Shown here one piece after another: positions 5,986 through 14,347 of a stretch of DNA of 64,000 nt (positions within the stretch are counted from its first letter, which is position 1; every line of letters starts with the position of its first letter). This DNA is from Candidatus Aenigmatarchaeota archaeon (GTDB taxonomy: Archaea > Aenigmatarchaeota > Aenigmatarchaeia > GW2011-AR5). The stretch is from NCBI GenBank assembly GCA_016198685.1, contig JACQID010000006.1:62001-126000 (forward strand), in the 5' to 3' direction. Position numbers and translations under genes: made by a program. Below the pieces are notes generated by a model that saw nothing but the letters and a program-made list of their open reading frames with translations, was not told the DNA's origin and did not search any database.

Positions 5986-8658
5986 ATGGCACTTGTTTTT
6001 CAGATACTTGATGTGGATTATTTTCTCAATGGCGATAAGCCTGTAGTCCGCCTCTTTGGAAGAAGTGACGCCGGCAATGCCGTATGCGTATTATGCAGGG
6101 ATTTTCTTCCTTATTTTTACATAAGGCCGAAGAATGAAGAGGCTTTGGATGACGTAAAGGAGATCCTTTCCATAGAAGAAGCGGAAAAATTATTGGCAAT
6201 AGGATATTCAACCAAGAAAACAAGGCTTTTGAAAATCACCATATCGAAGCCGCAGGATGTTCCCATGATTAAGGAACAGCTCCTCAGCCAAGGCATAGCA
6301 GAAGAAGTCTTTGAAGCCGATATATTATTCAAGAACAGGTTTCTGGTTGACCATGACCTGCACGGCATGCAGTGGGCAGAAGCAGACGTTGTCAAGACCA
6401 GTACCAGCACGGTAAAGGTTCCTGCCTTTGAGATGAAATCCATAAAGCCGATGGACAGGAAAGACAACGCCAAACTTTCAATACTATCATTTGATATAGA
6501 GTGCGTGCCATCCGATCCCAACAGGCCACTGGATTCCAAGAAAGACCCTGTAGTCATCATATCACTCTCATTCAACGTTCCTTACAGGGGAACCACGAGC
6601 ATAGTGCAGGTCGCCAAGCCTGTCAACGGAAAAGGGCTGCAGGGATTTCCCAATGAAAAAGACATGCTGGAAGGGTTTCTGCGCGTTATTGACGAATATA
6701 ATCCGGACATAATCACAGGCTACAACATAAACACATTCGACATACCCTACATACTGGAGCGAATGCGGGTGCACGGAATACCGCCCATGCTTGGCAGATG
6801 CAAGGACAAGCCGGCTTATAATAAAAGCACAGGAGTCACGCAGGAATCCATAATTCCGGGCAGGGTGGTTGCGGATCCTTACCAGATATTGAAGAGGGAC
6901 CCAAGAATCAAGTTCAGCCGTTATGACTTAAACACAATATGCAAAGTCCTGCTTGGCGACACCAAAATGGACGTTGAGTACAGGGAGATGCCCAAGCTTT
7001 GGAACGGGCCTCTCGAAGGCGTCTTGCGTTTTGCAGAATATGCACGCAAGGACGCAGAGCTTAATCTGCGTCTTGTGGTTGAAAAGGACATGCTATCCAA
7101 TTTCATAGAAATAGCCAAAGTTTCAGGTACTGTGATGCAGGACACATTCGGCGGCCAGACTTTGCGAATAGACAATATGCTCCTCTATGAGTTCAGGAAG
7201 CGCGGTTATGTTTTACCGGCCAAACCTGATGCCAATTTAATGAATAAACGTACCAATGAAAGGGAAAAAGCAGGGCTCAAAGGCGCAACAGTTCTTGAGC
7301 CGAAGAAAGGATTGCATGCCGAAGGCTGCATACTGGTCATGGACTTCAAGAGCCTATATCCAAGCATAATGAGAACGTTCAATACGTCTCCCGATTCGCT
7401 TCTTGTCGATGATTCGGTCGGCGAGTTTTATACGTCGCCGACCGGCGCGAAGTTCGTGCCTGCATCTGTACACGAAGGAGTGTTTCCGTACATCGTCGGA
7501 AAGCTGCTTGACAGCAGATCAGAAGTCAAGGGGCAGATGAAGGATGCTGACGGCGAAATGAAAAAAATATTGAATGCAAGGCAATATGCGTTAAAAGACC
7601 TTGCCAATTCGTTCTACGGATACACAGGCTATCTGCGGGCGCGCGTTTATGACATACGGGTTGCGAGCACGATAACGGCCATAGGAAGGGAGAACATAGA
7701 GAAGACAAAGGACTTGATTGAAAACAACTTCGACATTGAGGTCGTATATGGCGATACTGACTCGGTTTTCATCAAGACCAAGACCACGAACCTTGAGGAT
7801 GCAAAAAAAATCGGCGAGGATATATCCAAGTTCGTGAGTGAAAGATTGCCAGGTTTTCTTACCCTGGACTTTGAAAAGATATACAGAACGTTCCTTATTC
7901 TTACAAAGAAAAGATATGCCGGATGGAAGTTCGAATTCGGGAAGAATGGATGGGAAGATTCTATAGAGATGAAAGGGATAGAGACGGTGAGACGCGATTG
8001 GTGCAAGCTCGTTTCTGAAACGATGAGAACCGTGCTTGACATAATACTGAAGGAAGGAGACCTGCAGAAGGCGGTCAATGAAACAAAGAGGGTCATAATA
8101 CAGCTCCGCAACAATGAAATAGATTTCGACAAGCTGACCGTTGTAAAAGGAATAACAAAATCTCTTGGAAGTTATGACGGCATGTTGCCGCACATAGAGC
8201 TGGCAAGGAAACTTGCGCAGAGAAACCCCCACGACCCGCCGAAGATCGGCGACCGCCTCGGGTTTGTCATAATCAAGGGCAATCAGATGCTGTCGAAACG
8301 GGCGGAAGATACGAAATATGCAAAGGACAACAAGCTTCAGATAGATTCTGACTACTATATTAATTCCCAAGTCTTCCCCCCTGTAGAGAGGATACTTTCT
8401 TCGGTCGGGGTCGAAAAGAGCGAAGTGTTCGGCTCTGGCCGTCAGTCAACGATAGCAGACATCATGTTCGGAACAAAGCGCAAAATGAAGCATGAAATAG
8501 CCATCAATTACGGCACAGTAGCCGGCTGGGAGGGTCTGGTTTGCCAGAAATGCGCGAAGTCGCATCCGAGAATGCCTTTAAGCGGCAGATGCGAATGCGG
8601 CGGCCCGCTTCTTTTTTCATATCAGGGAAGCGCCGCGCAGAAAGTAGTGACCGAATAG
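5986..8658 (+). CDS. Family B DNA polymerase (PolB) with 3'-5' exonuclease
   Basis: 890 residues. Exonuclease motifs: ExoI F-D-I-E at 169-172, ExoII Y-N-I-N-T-F-D at 246-252, ExoIII Y-A-R-K-D at 352-356. Polymerase motifs: A D-F-K-S-L-Y-P-S at 453-460, B R-Q-Y-A-L-K ... N-S-F-Y-G at 532-545, C Y-G-D-T-D-S at 588-593. All catalytic acids are present. The C-terminus has a four-cysteine cluster (C-Q-K-C ... C-E-C) that could bind zinc or an Fe-S cluster. It is an intact proofreading polymerase next to a PolD small subunit that seems to lack its own nuclease. Confidence 0.97.
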   Translation: MALVFQILDVDYFLNGDKPVVRLFGRSDAGNAVCVLCRDFLPYFYIRPKNEEALDDVKEILSIEEAEKLLAIGYSTKKTRLLKITISKPQDVPMIKEQLLSQGIAEEVFEADILFKNRFLVDHDLHGMQWAEADVVKTSTSTVKVPAFEMKSIKPMDRKDNAKLSILSFDIECVPSDPNRPLDSKKDPVVIISLSFNVPYRGTTSIVQVAKPVNGKGLQGFPNEKDMLEGFLRVIDEYNPDIITGYNINTFDIPYILERMRVHGIPPMLGRCKDKPAYNKSTGVTQESIIPGRVVADPYQILKRDPRIKFSRYDLNTICKVLLGDTKMDVEYREMPKLWNGPLEGVLRFAEYARKDAELNLRLVVEKDMLSNFIEIAKVSGTVMQDTFGGQTLRIDNMLLYEFRKRGYVLPAKPDANLMNKRTNEREKAGLKGATVLEPKKGLHAEGCILVMDFKSLYPSIMRTFNTSPDSLLVDDSVGEFYTSPTGAKFVPASVHEGVFPYIVGKLLDSRSEVKGQMKDADGEMKKILNARQYALKDLANSFYGYTGYLRARVYDIRVASTITAIGRENIEKTKDLIENNFDIEVVYGDTDSVFIKTKTTNLEDAKKIGEDISKFVSERLPGFLTLDFEKIYRTFLILTKKRYAGWKFEFGKNGWEDSIEMKGIETVRRDWCKLVSETMRTVLDIILKEGDLQKAVNETKRVIIQLRNNEIDFDKLTVVKGITKSLGSYDGMLPHIELARKLAQRNPHDPPKIGDRLGFVIIKGNQMLSKRAEDTKYAKDNKLQIDSDYYINSQVFPPVERILSSVGVEKSEVFGSGRQSTIADIMFGTKRKMKHEIAINYGTVAGWEGLVCQKCAKSHPRMPLSGRCECGGPLLFSYQGSAAQKVVTE

Positions 8659-8665
8659 CGGAAAT

Positions 8666-8674
8666 TTTTATATA
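8666..8674 (+). promoter_or_regulatory. TATA box of the small YIGP protein gene
   Basis: TTTTTATAT at 8666-8674 lies about 27 nt before the ATG at 8698. This favours 8698 over the in-frame ATG at 8692 as a leaderless start. Confidence 0.5.
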
Positions 8675-8697
8675 ATGGCCAAGACTAAGTAATGGTT

Positions 8698-8895
8698 ATG
8701 TCCAACAAGCACGTCAAGACGATAAACGGCAAGAAATATTACTACGAGTCCGTTCGTAAAGGCAGGAAAGTCACATCGCGCTACATCGGCCCGGCAGAAG
8801 AAACAAAAGAGCAGATCAGTGAAAGTGTAGTTGCAGATAAAAAGCCTATCAAGGAAGAAGACCTCATTACGCCGGATGATCATTATATCGGCTGA
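8698..8895 (+). CDS. Small conserved-looking hypothetical protein
   Basis: 65 residues, basic N-terminal half and acidic C-terminal half. The segment K-Y-Y-Y-E-S-V-R-K-G-R-K-V then R-Y-I-G-P is a beta-hairpin-like pattern seen in many small archaeal proteins of unknown function and in the N-terminal part of some transposase-like proteins; no transposase domain follows here. It has its own TATA element. I do not assign a function. Confidence 0.6.
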   Translation: MSNKHVKTINGKKYYYESVRKGRKVTSRYIGPAEETKEQISESVVADKKPIKEEDLITPDDHYIG

Positions 8896-9048
8896 CTCTG
8901 CCTGTGGCAACCCATGAGGGATTAGCCAGCGAGATAAATTAAAGCGTTTTCCGATAATTTACGATCAAGAGAAAATAAAGAAAATAAAAATTGAAGAACT
9001 TATAGTAAATAACATTTATTTTGCAACATTTTATAATGCAATTTACTA
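8896..9048. other. Intergenic, AT-rich
   Basis: About 150 nt between two convergent small genes. The second half is very AT-rich, including an A-rich run near 8972-8990 that could end transcription. I see no RNA gene or open frame. Confidence 0.4.
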
Positions 9049-9225
9049 TTAGATGTGTCTTGCCTTCAAAGTGCCTTCTTTCCTGTACTTGGCTCTTTCA
9101 ACCGCCTTGTCTATCAGGTGCATGACTTCCTTGTTCAGGATTTCAAGGGCATCCGATCCCATTCGCAGCTTCTTCTTCGCCGCGTATTCTTTCACTTTAC
9201 TTCTTACGACAAGCATTTCTGCCAT
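9049..9225 (-). CDS. Small histone-fold protein (58 residues)
   Basis: An ATG at 9225 opens a 58-residue frame ending in TAA at 9049-9051. The protein begins MAEMLVVRSKVKEYAAKK and continues with a histone-fold-like central helix (S-D-A-L-E-I-L-N-K-E-V) and a basic tail (E-R-A-K-Y-R-K-E-G-T). It resembles the DUF1931/short-histone group, in which T-L-K-x-R is the last DNA-facing loop. Evidence for the gene: a good AAGGTGAT Shine-Dalgarno before the ATG and a TATA element at 9261-9267. It is probably a chromatin or nucleoid protein. It is shorter than canonical archaeal histones (about 67). Confidence 0.8.
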   Translation of the reverse strand: MAEMLVVRSKVKEYAAKKKLRMGSDALEILNKEVMHLIDKAVERAKYRKEGTLKARHI

Positions 9226-9260
9226 TTCTAAATCACCTTTTCCTAATTTCCGTTGGAAGT

Positions 9261-9267
9261 TTATATA
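9261..9267 (-). promoter_or_regulatory. TATA box of the histone-fold gene
   Basis: TATATAA on the minus strand. It predicts transcription starting near 9238 and a short leader that includes the GGTGAT ribosome-binding site. Confidence 0.5.
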
Positions 9268-9306
9268 ACTTATGCCAAGGCCCGTTTTAAGCGGTTTTAG
9301 CGCATT

Positions 9307-10470
9307 TTATGCCGCATAGAACAAAATGACAGGCACCATGAGGGAGCCCATCAGTAACCCGCGTCTAACGCCAGCTTTGGCGGCAAAAAATCCCAGTGCA
9401 GTGCACGTGAATAACACGAGGATTCCATATGCCCCCGAGGTTCCAGTAACCGCGAGAAGAATGAAAGCAATAATGCTTATTCTTAGTTTCTGCTGATTTT
9501 GAAATATCTCCAGAAATTTTTTAGCAATACGAAGAGTGATAACGGAAGCAATAGATGCAGCAATCAATGAGGCAAAGACCATTGCCATAAATTCGTGCAC
9601 GGTGATTTCGGCAAAATTGCCTATCGCCACAGCAATGCCACTGCGGCCCCTCTCAATTAGCCATAATGCGAGTATAGAAACCATTATGTTCGTTGTTGTT
9701 ATAGCGCCCATCATTGCAAGAAATTTATGGTCATCCTGCGATGAAGAAAGCAGAGCAGCTATCTGGCTTGCGCCAACGCCGGGCAAAAAGCCCGATGCTA
9801 TGCCTCCTGCGATGCCGGATATTATGCCACTCCGTGCGCTTGCCATTGACACAGACGCTTCATTTTTCTGCACAGGTAGGGAAGCGTTACCTGCGATCAG
9901 TAAACCTCCAATGCCGAAAAACCCCGACATCATGGGGAAAAGAATTATTGTTGTGTCTACAGGAAGCTTCAGTGAAAGAACGCCGGTGATTCCGGCGGCA
10001 AGGAAAACGAAAAATCCTATTGCGCGGCTTTTTTCAGCAAGTATCATGTATGCGGCTATTGCGCCCACAAGTATATGCGTGTATGCCTGAACTGCGTGAA
10101 AAAGTGGCGGTATGAAATAAAAAAGCATCGGGACCAGAGGCAATAAAAGCACGGCCGAAGCGAGACTGCCAACCACAGTAAGTTTCACGGCATCGTATCC
10201 GCATCCTGCAAGAAGCATTTTATGGCCAGGCATTGCGTTCAATGCGTTATCACCGTCAGGTGCACCAAGAAAGATTGATGGTATTGCATCAACTATGCTG
10301 TTGCTTACCCCCATGGCAACAATTAAAACTATCAGATTAAGCGGCATGATCCCGAGCGAAGAAATAATAGGCACGAATAAAATCACCATATTCGGGTGAA
10401 GCCCCGGAACAATGCCCGCAAGAACGCCAAGCCCGATGCCTATTGCAAGAAAGAGTAATACGTCTAGCAT
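9307..10470 (-). CDS. TctA-like (DUF112) membrane transporter, archaeal type
   Basis: 387 residues with about ten hydrophobic segments. The N-terminal G-V-L-A-G-I-V-P-G-L-H-P-N and the internal G-F-L-P-G-V-G-A-S-Q-I are the two glycine/proline signature repeats of the tripartite tricarboxylate transporter large subunit. No TctB or TctC gene is adjacent, so the protein may act alone; the substrate is unknown. The start at 10470 is chosen over an upstream in-frame codon because it lies 26 nt from the shared TATA element and avoids overlap with the divergent gene. Confidence 0.8.
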   Translation of the reverse strand: MLDVLLFLAIGIGLGVLAGIVPGLHPNMVILFVPIISSLGIMPLNLIVLIVAMGVSNSIVDAIPSIFLGAPDGDNALNAMPGHKMLLAGCGYDAVKLTVVGSLASAVLLLPLVPMLFYFIPPLFHAVQAYTHILVGAIAAYMILAEKSRAIGFFVFLAAGITGVLSLKLPVDTTIILFPMMSGFFGIGGLLIAGNASLPVQKNEASVSMASARSGIISGIAGGIASGFLPGVGASQIAALLSSSQDDHKFLAMMGAITTTNIMVSILALWLIERGRSGIAVAIGNFAEITVHEFMAMVFASLIAASIASVITLRIAKKFLEIFQNQQKLRISIIAFILLAVTGTSGAYGILVLFTCTALGFFAAKAGVRRGLLMGSLMVPVILFYAA

Positions 10471-10491
10471 AAAAAGCGGTGCATCATGCGC

Positions 10492-10500
10492 CTTAAATAT
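10492..10500. promoter_or_regulatory. Shared bidirectional TATA element
   Basis: CTTAAATAT at 10492-10500 is centred 26 nt from the minus-strand ATG at 10470 and 24 nt from the plus-strand ATG at 10520. One near-symmetric element seems to serve two divergent, mostly leaderless genes. Confidence 0.55.
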
Positions 10501-10519
10501 GTGAGGTAAAAAACTGATT

Positions 10520-11197
10520 ATGCCTGTTTTTGAACTCAAAAGCTGCGGGAAGTGCGGAGGCGACACCTACATAGAAGAGGATCGTAACAGCATTTATAGG
10601 ACATGCCTGCATTGTGGTACTCTGGATGATATCATAGTCAAGTCAGAATCAGGGTATCGTGCAAGATTTCCTACATCGAGCGTGGATGACGACGAAACTG
10701 AGAAATACGTTTCTCCCAAAGACTCGTTGCATGGGCTGAAAAAATACATGGACGTTCTAAGCATGCTTGAAAAAGGCAAGGCATGCAGGGACGATATTCT
10801 TGCAGTTCTAGGCGGGGAGGGCAGTGACAAAGGAAAAGGCACATTTTGGGCCATGATGAAGCAAGGCTATGTGGCTCAAGAAAAGCACGGCAGGCGGGGA
10901 ACGAACTACACAATCACAAAGCAAGGCTTGCATGCCGTTCAGTTTTATAGGGAATGGAAGGACAAAGGCGCTGATATGAATATTCTGCTTTCCGCACTCT
11001 GCGTTATGAGTCTTGTGAGTGAAGAAGGCTATTCGTCTCTGAATGAAAGGGGACGGCTAATCGCATATAAGATGGAAACAAGGAAAATGATAGCCAGAGG
11101 AACGCTGGTTGATCAAGCGCAGAAAGAACTTGAGAAGTACCGTCCGCTTGTGCCGATAGCGATGCATGAATACGGACCCATATATCGTTTGCGATGA
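10520..11197 (+). CDS. Zinc-ribbon plus winged-helix protein, putative transcription regulator
   Basis: 225 residues. An N-terminal zinc ribbon has C-G-K-C-G-G at residues 9-14 and C-L-H-C-G at 29-33, as in TFIIB/TFIIS-type ribbons. The middle (about 75-145) reads as a winged helix, with a K-G-K-G-T-F-W-A-M-M helix and the wing segment H-G-R-R-G-T-N-Y-T-I-T-K. The C-terminal helical part is unassigned. It is not TFB, as it lacks the cyclin repeats. It precedes the NAC gene, which has its own TATA element. The ligand or target is unknown. Confidence 0.65.
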   Translation: MPVFELKSCGKCGGDTYIEEDRNSIYRTCLHCGTLDDIIVKSESGYRARFPTSSVDDDETEKYVSPKDSLHGLKKYMDVLSMLEKGKACRDDILAVLGGEGSDKGKGTFWAMMKQGYVAQEKHGRRGTNYTITKQGLHAVQFYREWKDKGADMNILLSALCVMSLVSEEGYSSLNERGRLIAYKMETRKMIARGTLVDQAQKELEKYRPLVPIAMHEYGPIYRLR

Positions 11198-11207
11198 TTT
11201 TAATATC
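11198..11207 (+). promoter_or_regulatory. TATA box of the NAC gene
   Basis: TTTTAATATC at 11198-11207, overlapping the 3' end of the preceding gene's stop region, is centred 24 nt before the ATG at 11227. This supports a leaderless start there rather than at the in-frame ATG at 11194. Confidence 0.5.
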
Positions 11208-11226
11208 TTTCAGAAGAGATATACTT

Positions 11227-11565
11227 ATGTTTCCAGGAATGGGCAATGTCGATCCGAAGAAGATGCAGCAGCTTATGAAAAAGCTGAACATGAACGTCAA
11301 GGACATAGATGCTGAAGAAGTCATAATCAGATGCAAAGACAAGGACATACGCATAACAAGCCCTGAAGTCATGGTTACCAACATGATGGGACGAGATGTC
11401 TATCAGATAAGCGGCCAGGTTTCGGAGTCATCGAAAGGCGCGAACGAAGAGGACATAAAAATGGTCATGGAGCAAACCGGCAAGGATAGAGAAACCGTTG
11501 CCAGAAAACTTGAGGACCTCAATAATGACCTTGCGCGCGCGATAATGGAACTGAAGGAGAAGTAA
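11227..11565 (+). CDS. nac: Nascent polypeptide-associated complex protein (archaeal NAC)
   Basis: 112 residues, the usual length. It starts MFPGMGNVDPKKMQQLMKK, the conserved archaeal NAC N-terminus, followed by the NAC beta-barrel (I-R-C-K-D-K-D-I-R-I ... Y-Q-I-S-G) and a C-terminal UBA helix bundle (E-D-I-K-M-V-M-E-Q-T-G). It forms a homodimer that binds nascent chains at the ribosome. A T7 run at 11567-11573 just after the stop is a plausible archaeal terminator. Confidence 0.95.
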   Translation: MFPGMGNVDPKKMQQLMKKLNMNVKDIDAEEVIIRCKDKDIRITSPEVMVTNMMGRDVYQISGQVSESSKGANEEDIKMVMEQTGKDRETVARKLEDLNNDLARAIMELKEK

Positions 11566-11815
11566 ATTTTTTTAAAACAACTGCCGGCACATATTCGACC
11601 TCTACATCTTTTCCCAGGATATATGAGCCCCCTCTTTCAAAATGTTTTATCGGAGAATAAGCGCACCGAAGGCGGATCTCGGTAGACTCATATCCGTCTT
11701 GGATGTATTTTCTTTTGGCGGATATGTAGAAAATATCGAATTCACTATAGCGTATAAAAGCTCCTTCAGGAAACGTTCCTAAGGGCGCCCTTTTTCGATG
11801 ACTAACGGTAGTCAA
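11519..11815 (-). CDS. Hypothetical protein, TTG start (uncertain)
   Basis: A 98-residue frame opens with TTG at 11815 preceded by GGTG, and a TATA-like TTTTATACC on the minus strand lies near 11846-11854. The product is rich in aromatic and beta-branched residues (F-D-I-F-Y-I-S, V-E-V-E-Y-V-P), as in a small beta protein. Its last 46 nt overlap the end of NAC on the other strand. A GACTA..TAGTC dyad covers the start (11799-11812). I do not recognise it; it may be spurious. Confidence 0.35.
   Translation of the reverse strand: MTTVSHRKRAPLGTFPEGAFIRYSEFDIFYISAKRKYIQDGYESTEIRLRCAYSPIKHFERGGSYILGKDVEVEYVPAVVLKKFTSPSVPLSRAQGHY
11567..11573 (+). terminator. Oligo-T terminator after NAC
   Basis: Seven T residues begin one base after the NAC stop codon. 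A U-tract at this position is the usual archaeal intrinsic termination signal. Confidence 0.45.
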
Positions 11816-11856
11816 ATATACACCAAATCTATATGAAAGGACTGGTATAAAAGCCT

Positions 11857-13437
11857 TCAGTCCTTGATGATTTTCTCGATCATGGCGCCGAAAGCAGGTC
11901 GTGTTATCAATATCCCTATCAGTACGCCAAGTATGGTTGTTATGGCAAACCCGCGCAGCGATGCCATGCCAAGGAGCGGAAGCATGGACGCTATGAGTAC
12001 GCCGCCCGCCCCGAATATAATGAAGAAGGCTTTCTTCAGTTTCTCCTTAAGCGTCTCCTCTTTTCGTTTTGCAGACTGGTCGAGTATTATTATCTGGCTG
12101 TCAACGCCTGTTCCGATGGCCGCAACTATTCCTGCAAGCGCAGGAAGGTCAAGAGTTGCCCCAAGCGGCACAGAAATCCCTAAGATTATAAGGACCTCTG
12201 AAAGAGAAACGGCGAGCATGGGGAGTATTATCTTCGGCTTTCTGTAGCGGGCAAGAACTATCAATGCTACGCCCACTGCGCCTGCGGCGCCCGCTGCAAG
12301 CACGCTACCTATAAAGGCGCTTCCGAGAGTCGGCGAAACCTGCTGGATCTGCAGGATTTCAATGGACGTGGGAAGCGAGCCGGATCTTAGGATGCTTGTG
12401 ATCTCCCGTCTTTCCTGTATGGCCTGGTCGCGGGTTTCTGCACCACCGGATATCTGTATAGTCGTTTCAGCGCGGCCCTTCAATGTTGATGATATGTCAA
12501 ACGAGTTCATGAGCGTGTCATCGAGGAACAGGCTTATCTGGCTCTCAAGGTATGCCGTGCCGGCGCGTAGAGGTATATTCTTCGTCACATGAGCGAATTT
12601 CTGCGCCGCTTCCTGCGAGAGTTCAAGTGAAAAGTCCCATAGATAGCCGTTGTCTGCCCTTCTTATTGATGCGCGCTGGGAATCAAGATAAACCGCCTTT
12701 ATGTCCGTGCCCCTGTATACCGTAGCCACGATTTCTGCGCCCTGTGCGCTTACGTTGCCGACTTGGAAAGGTATGCCATCCAGCGTGAATGACTCTCCGG
12801 TCACGTATGATTTGCCGTCAATTGCGACTGCATCGCTTATGGTAAGTGAATAGCTGTTTTGCAATTCTATAGTGCGGTTGCCCTTTGCAAGGAACATAGG
12901 AATTTTAGCTTCGAACTTTCCTTCATGCGAAAGCAAACGGGTAATCTCTTCTTTGGTGCCGCCGGCTATGGAAACTTCCACATATTCAATGCCTTCGAAT
13001 ACAATAGGCCTGAAACTGGCTTCCTTCAATCCGTAAAAGTTTATTCTTTCTTGGAGGACAGGTATCAGTTCTCCTGAAAGCCCTTGCTCCTTAGGTTCCA
13101 CTATCGCGGAAATCCCGCCCTTTACATCAAGGCCGAAATGCAGATTAGTTGAATCTGCTCTCTGCGCAGAGAACGGCAGCGAGCCGTTAGCTTCAATATA
13201 GACCTTGCCTTTTGAAAGCTGCACTTCGGTAAGGCCGCTATAGTTTCTAGCCAAAATATCCTCATTTACGGGAAAGCCGGCAACTGCAATTATCGTATCG
13301 CCAGACGATATTTCAGGCGTAGCCGAGGCAAGAACTTCAAAGCCTGCGCCCGCCCCGAGGAAAATGGCCAAGACCGATAACAATACAGCCGCGAGCCATA
13401 GTGTTATTTTCCAATTTTTCAGAATTTTACTAAGCAT
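11857..13437 (-). CDS. secD: Protein-export membrane protein SecD
   Basis: Partner of SecF in Sec-dependent export; archaea lack SecA, and SecDF assists translocation using the ion gradient. 526 residues: TM1 near residues 10-30, a large extracytoplasmic region with the conserved F-G-L-D-V-K-G-G-I motif, and five TM segments in the last 170 residues, including the G-T-G-V-D-S-Q-I-I-I-L aspartate motif of TM4. The ATG at 13437 is chosen because it follows the SecF stop directly, with GGTAAC upstream; a TTG at 13467 would overlap SecF. It is the second gene of the secF-secD operon. Confidence 0.93.
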   Translation of the reverse strand: MLSKILKNWKITLWLAAVLLSVLAIFLGAGAGFEVLASATPEISSGDTIIAVAGFPVNEDILARNYSGLTEVQLSKGKVYIEANGSLPFSAQRADSTNLHFGLDVKGGISAIVEPKEQGLSGELIPVLQERINFYGLKEASFRPIVFEGIEYVEVSIAGGTKEEITRLLSHEGKFEAKIPMFLAKGNRTIELQNSYSLTISDAVAIDGKSYVTGESFTLDGIPFQVGNVSAQGAEIVATVYRGTDIKAVYLDSQRASIRRADNGYLWDFSLELSQEAAQKFAHVTKNIPLRAGTAYLESQISLFLDDTLMNSFDISSTLKGRAETTIQISGGAETRDQAIQERREITSILRSGSLPTSIEILQIQQVSPTLGSAFIGSVLAAGAAGAVGVALIVLARYRKPKIILPMLAVSLSEVLIILGISVPLGATLDLPALAGIVAAIGTGVDSQIIILDQSAKRKEETLKEKLKKAFFIIFGAGGVLIASMLPLLGMASLRGFAITTILGVLIGILITRPAFGAMIEKIIKD

Positions 13438-13438
13438 A

Positions 13439-14266
13439 TCAGTTACCTTTTTTTGACTTTCTTTCAAGCCATATCCTTAAAAGCCCCGCATTGGTGAACC
13501 ATGTTACAGGAATGTCTACGAGAATGCCTACCATGAGAACCAGCGCCATCGTCTGAAGCAAGGCCGAGCCGCTTATGAAATACAATGCCAGGAGTGCTGC
13601 AAAAGTGGCAGAAGTCATCGTGAGTCCGGTTTTCATGGCTTCCCATGCCGTGCCGCCGGCTAGTTTAAGCATTGAGGATGTCAGGAGTATATCTGTGTCC
13701 ACCGAGTAGGCCACTATCATTATCATGGCTGCCAGAACAGGCAGTGAAAGCGGGATGCCCAAAAGACTGAGTATAGCCATGGTACCTGTCATGTCGGTTA
13801 TTGCAGATATCAGGACAATGAGAGACGGAACAAAGGACCTGAACAGAAGGAATACTACTATTGACATGAATATGAATGACATAATCATGGTTGTTTGCGC
13901 CTGCTGCCAGAACACCTCACCGATGGCAGGACCTATGGTCTGGCTTGTCGGCTCCCCTCTAATTGGAAAATTATTCTTGATAGCCTCAATCACGGAATTT
14001 TCATCCGCCTCATATGGCATGGTTATAACGAGGCTGTTATCGGTTCCCTTGTACAGGCGAACTTCATAATCAGGAAATAACTCCTCGACCTTGCTTAGGT
14101 CTATAGCGTCGGTAATAAACGAAACTCGTTTGCCTCCTGTCAATTCAATATCCCTTTCCATAGGGAAGCCCGTAGATGCCACGTTTCCAGCCAGAATCAC
14201 AAGAGAAATGACTAATATAAACAGGGATGCCAGAGTCATGGACTTCCAATAACGGTCAAAAATCAT
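13439..14266 (-). CDS. secF: Protein-export membrane protein SecF
   Basis: 275 residues with six TM segments. Signatures visible are E-L-T-G-G-K-R in the first extracytoplasmic region, I-G-P-A-I-G-E just before TM2, and Y-S-V-D-T-D-I-L-L-T in TM4, where the aspartates are implicated in proton or ion coupling. The gene precedes secD by one base. The ATG at 14266 is about 21 nt from a TATA-like element shared with the divergent flavoprotein gene. Confidence 0.93.
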   Translation of the reverse strand: MIFDRYWKSMTLASLFILVISLVILAGNVASTGFPMERDIELTGGKRVSFITDAIDLSKVEELFPDYEVRLYKGTDNSLVITMPYEADENSVIEAIKNNFPIRGEPTSQTIGPAIGEVFWQQAQTTMIMSFIFMSIVVFLLFRSFVPSLIVLISAITDMTGTMAILSLLGIPLSLPVLAAMIMIVAYSVDTDILLTSSMLKLAGGTAWEAMKTGLTMTSATFAALLALYFISGSALLQTMALVLMVGILVDIPVTWFTNAGLLRIWLERKSKKGN

Positions 14267-14280
14267 GCTTGTTATAACGC

Positions 14281-14293
14281 TTTAAATTTTTAA
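14281..14293. promoter_or_regulatory. Shared TATA element between secF and the flavoprotein gene
   Basis: TTTAAATTTTTAA at 14281-14293 is about 21-25 nt from both the secF ATG (14266) and the plus-strand ATG at 14309. A GGGG..CCCC hairpin (14315-14332) lies just downstream on the plus strand. Confidence 0.5.
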
Positions 14294-14347
14294 TGCTTTT
14301 GATTTGTCATGGTGGGGGTAGTTTTTGTCCCCAAGGAAGGCTTTTGC

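Noticed and set aside
8698-8895. Small protein as a transposase remnant
   Set aside because: The R-Y-I-G-P segment resembles the start of some transposases, but the gene has its own TATA box, an intact stop and no flanking repeats, so it is kept as an independent hypothetical protein.
9053-9268. A 71-residue plus-strand frame (hydrophobic, serine-rich)
   Set aside because: It is the antisense of the histone-fold gene, has no ribosome-binding site or promoter, and its composition is typical of a reverse-complement shadow.
10520-11197. Transcription factor B (TFB) paralogue
   Set aside because: A zinc ribbon is present, but the cyclin-like repeats of TFB are not and the middle is a winged helix.
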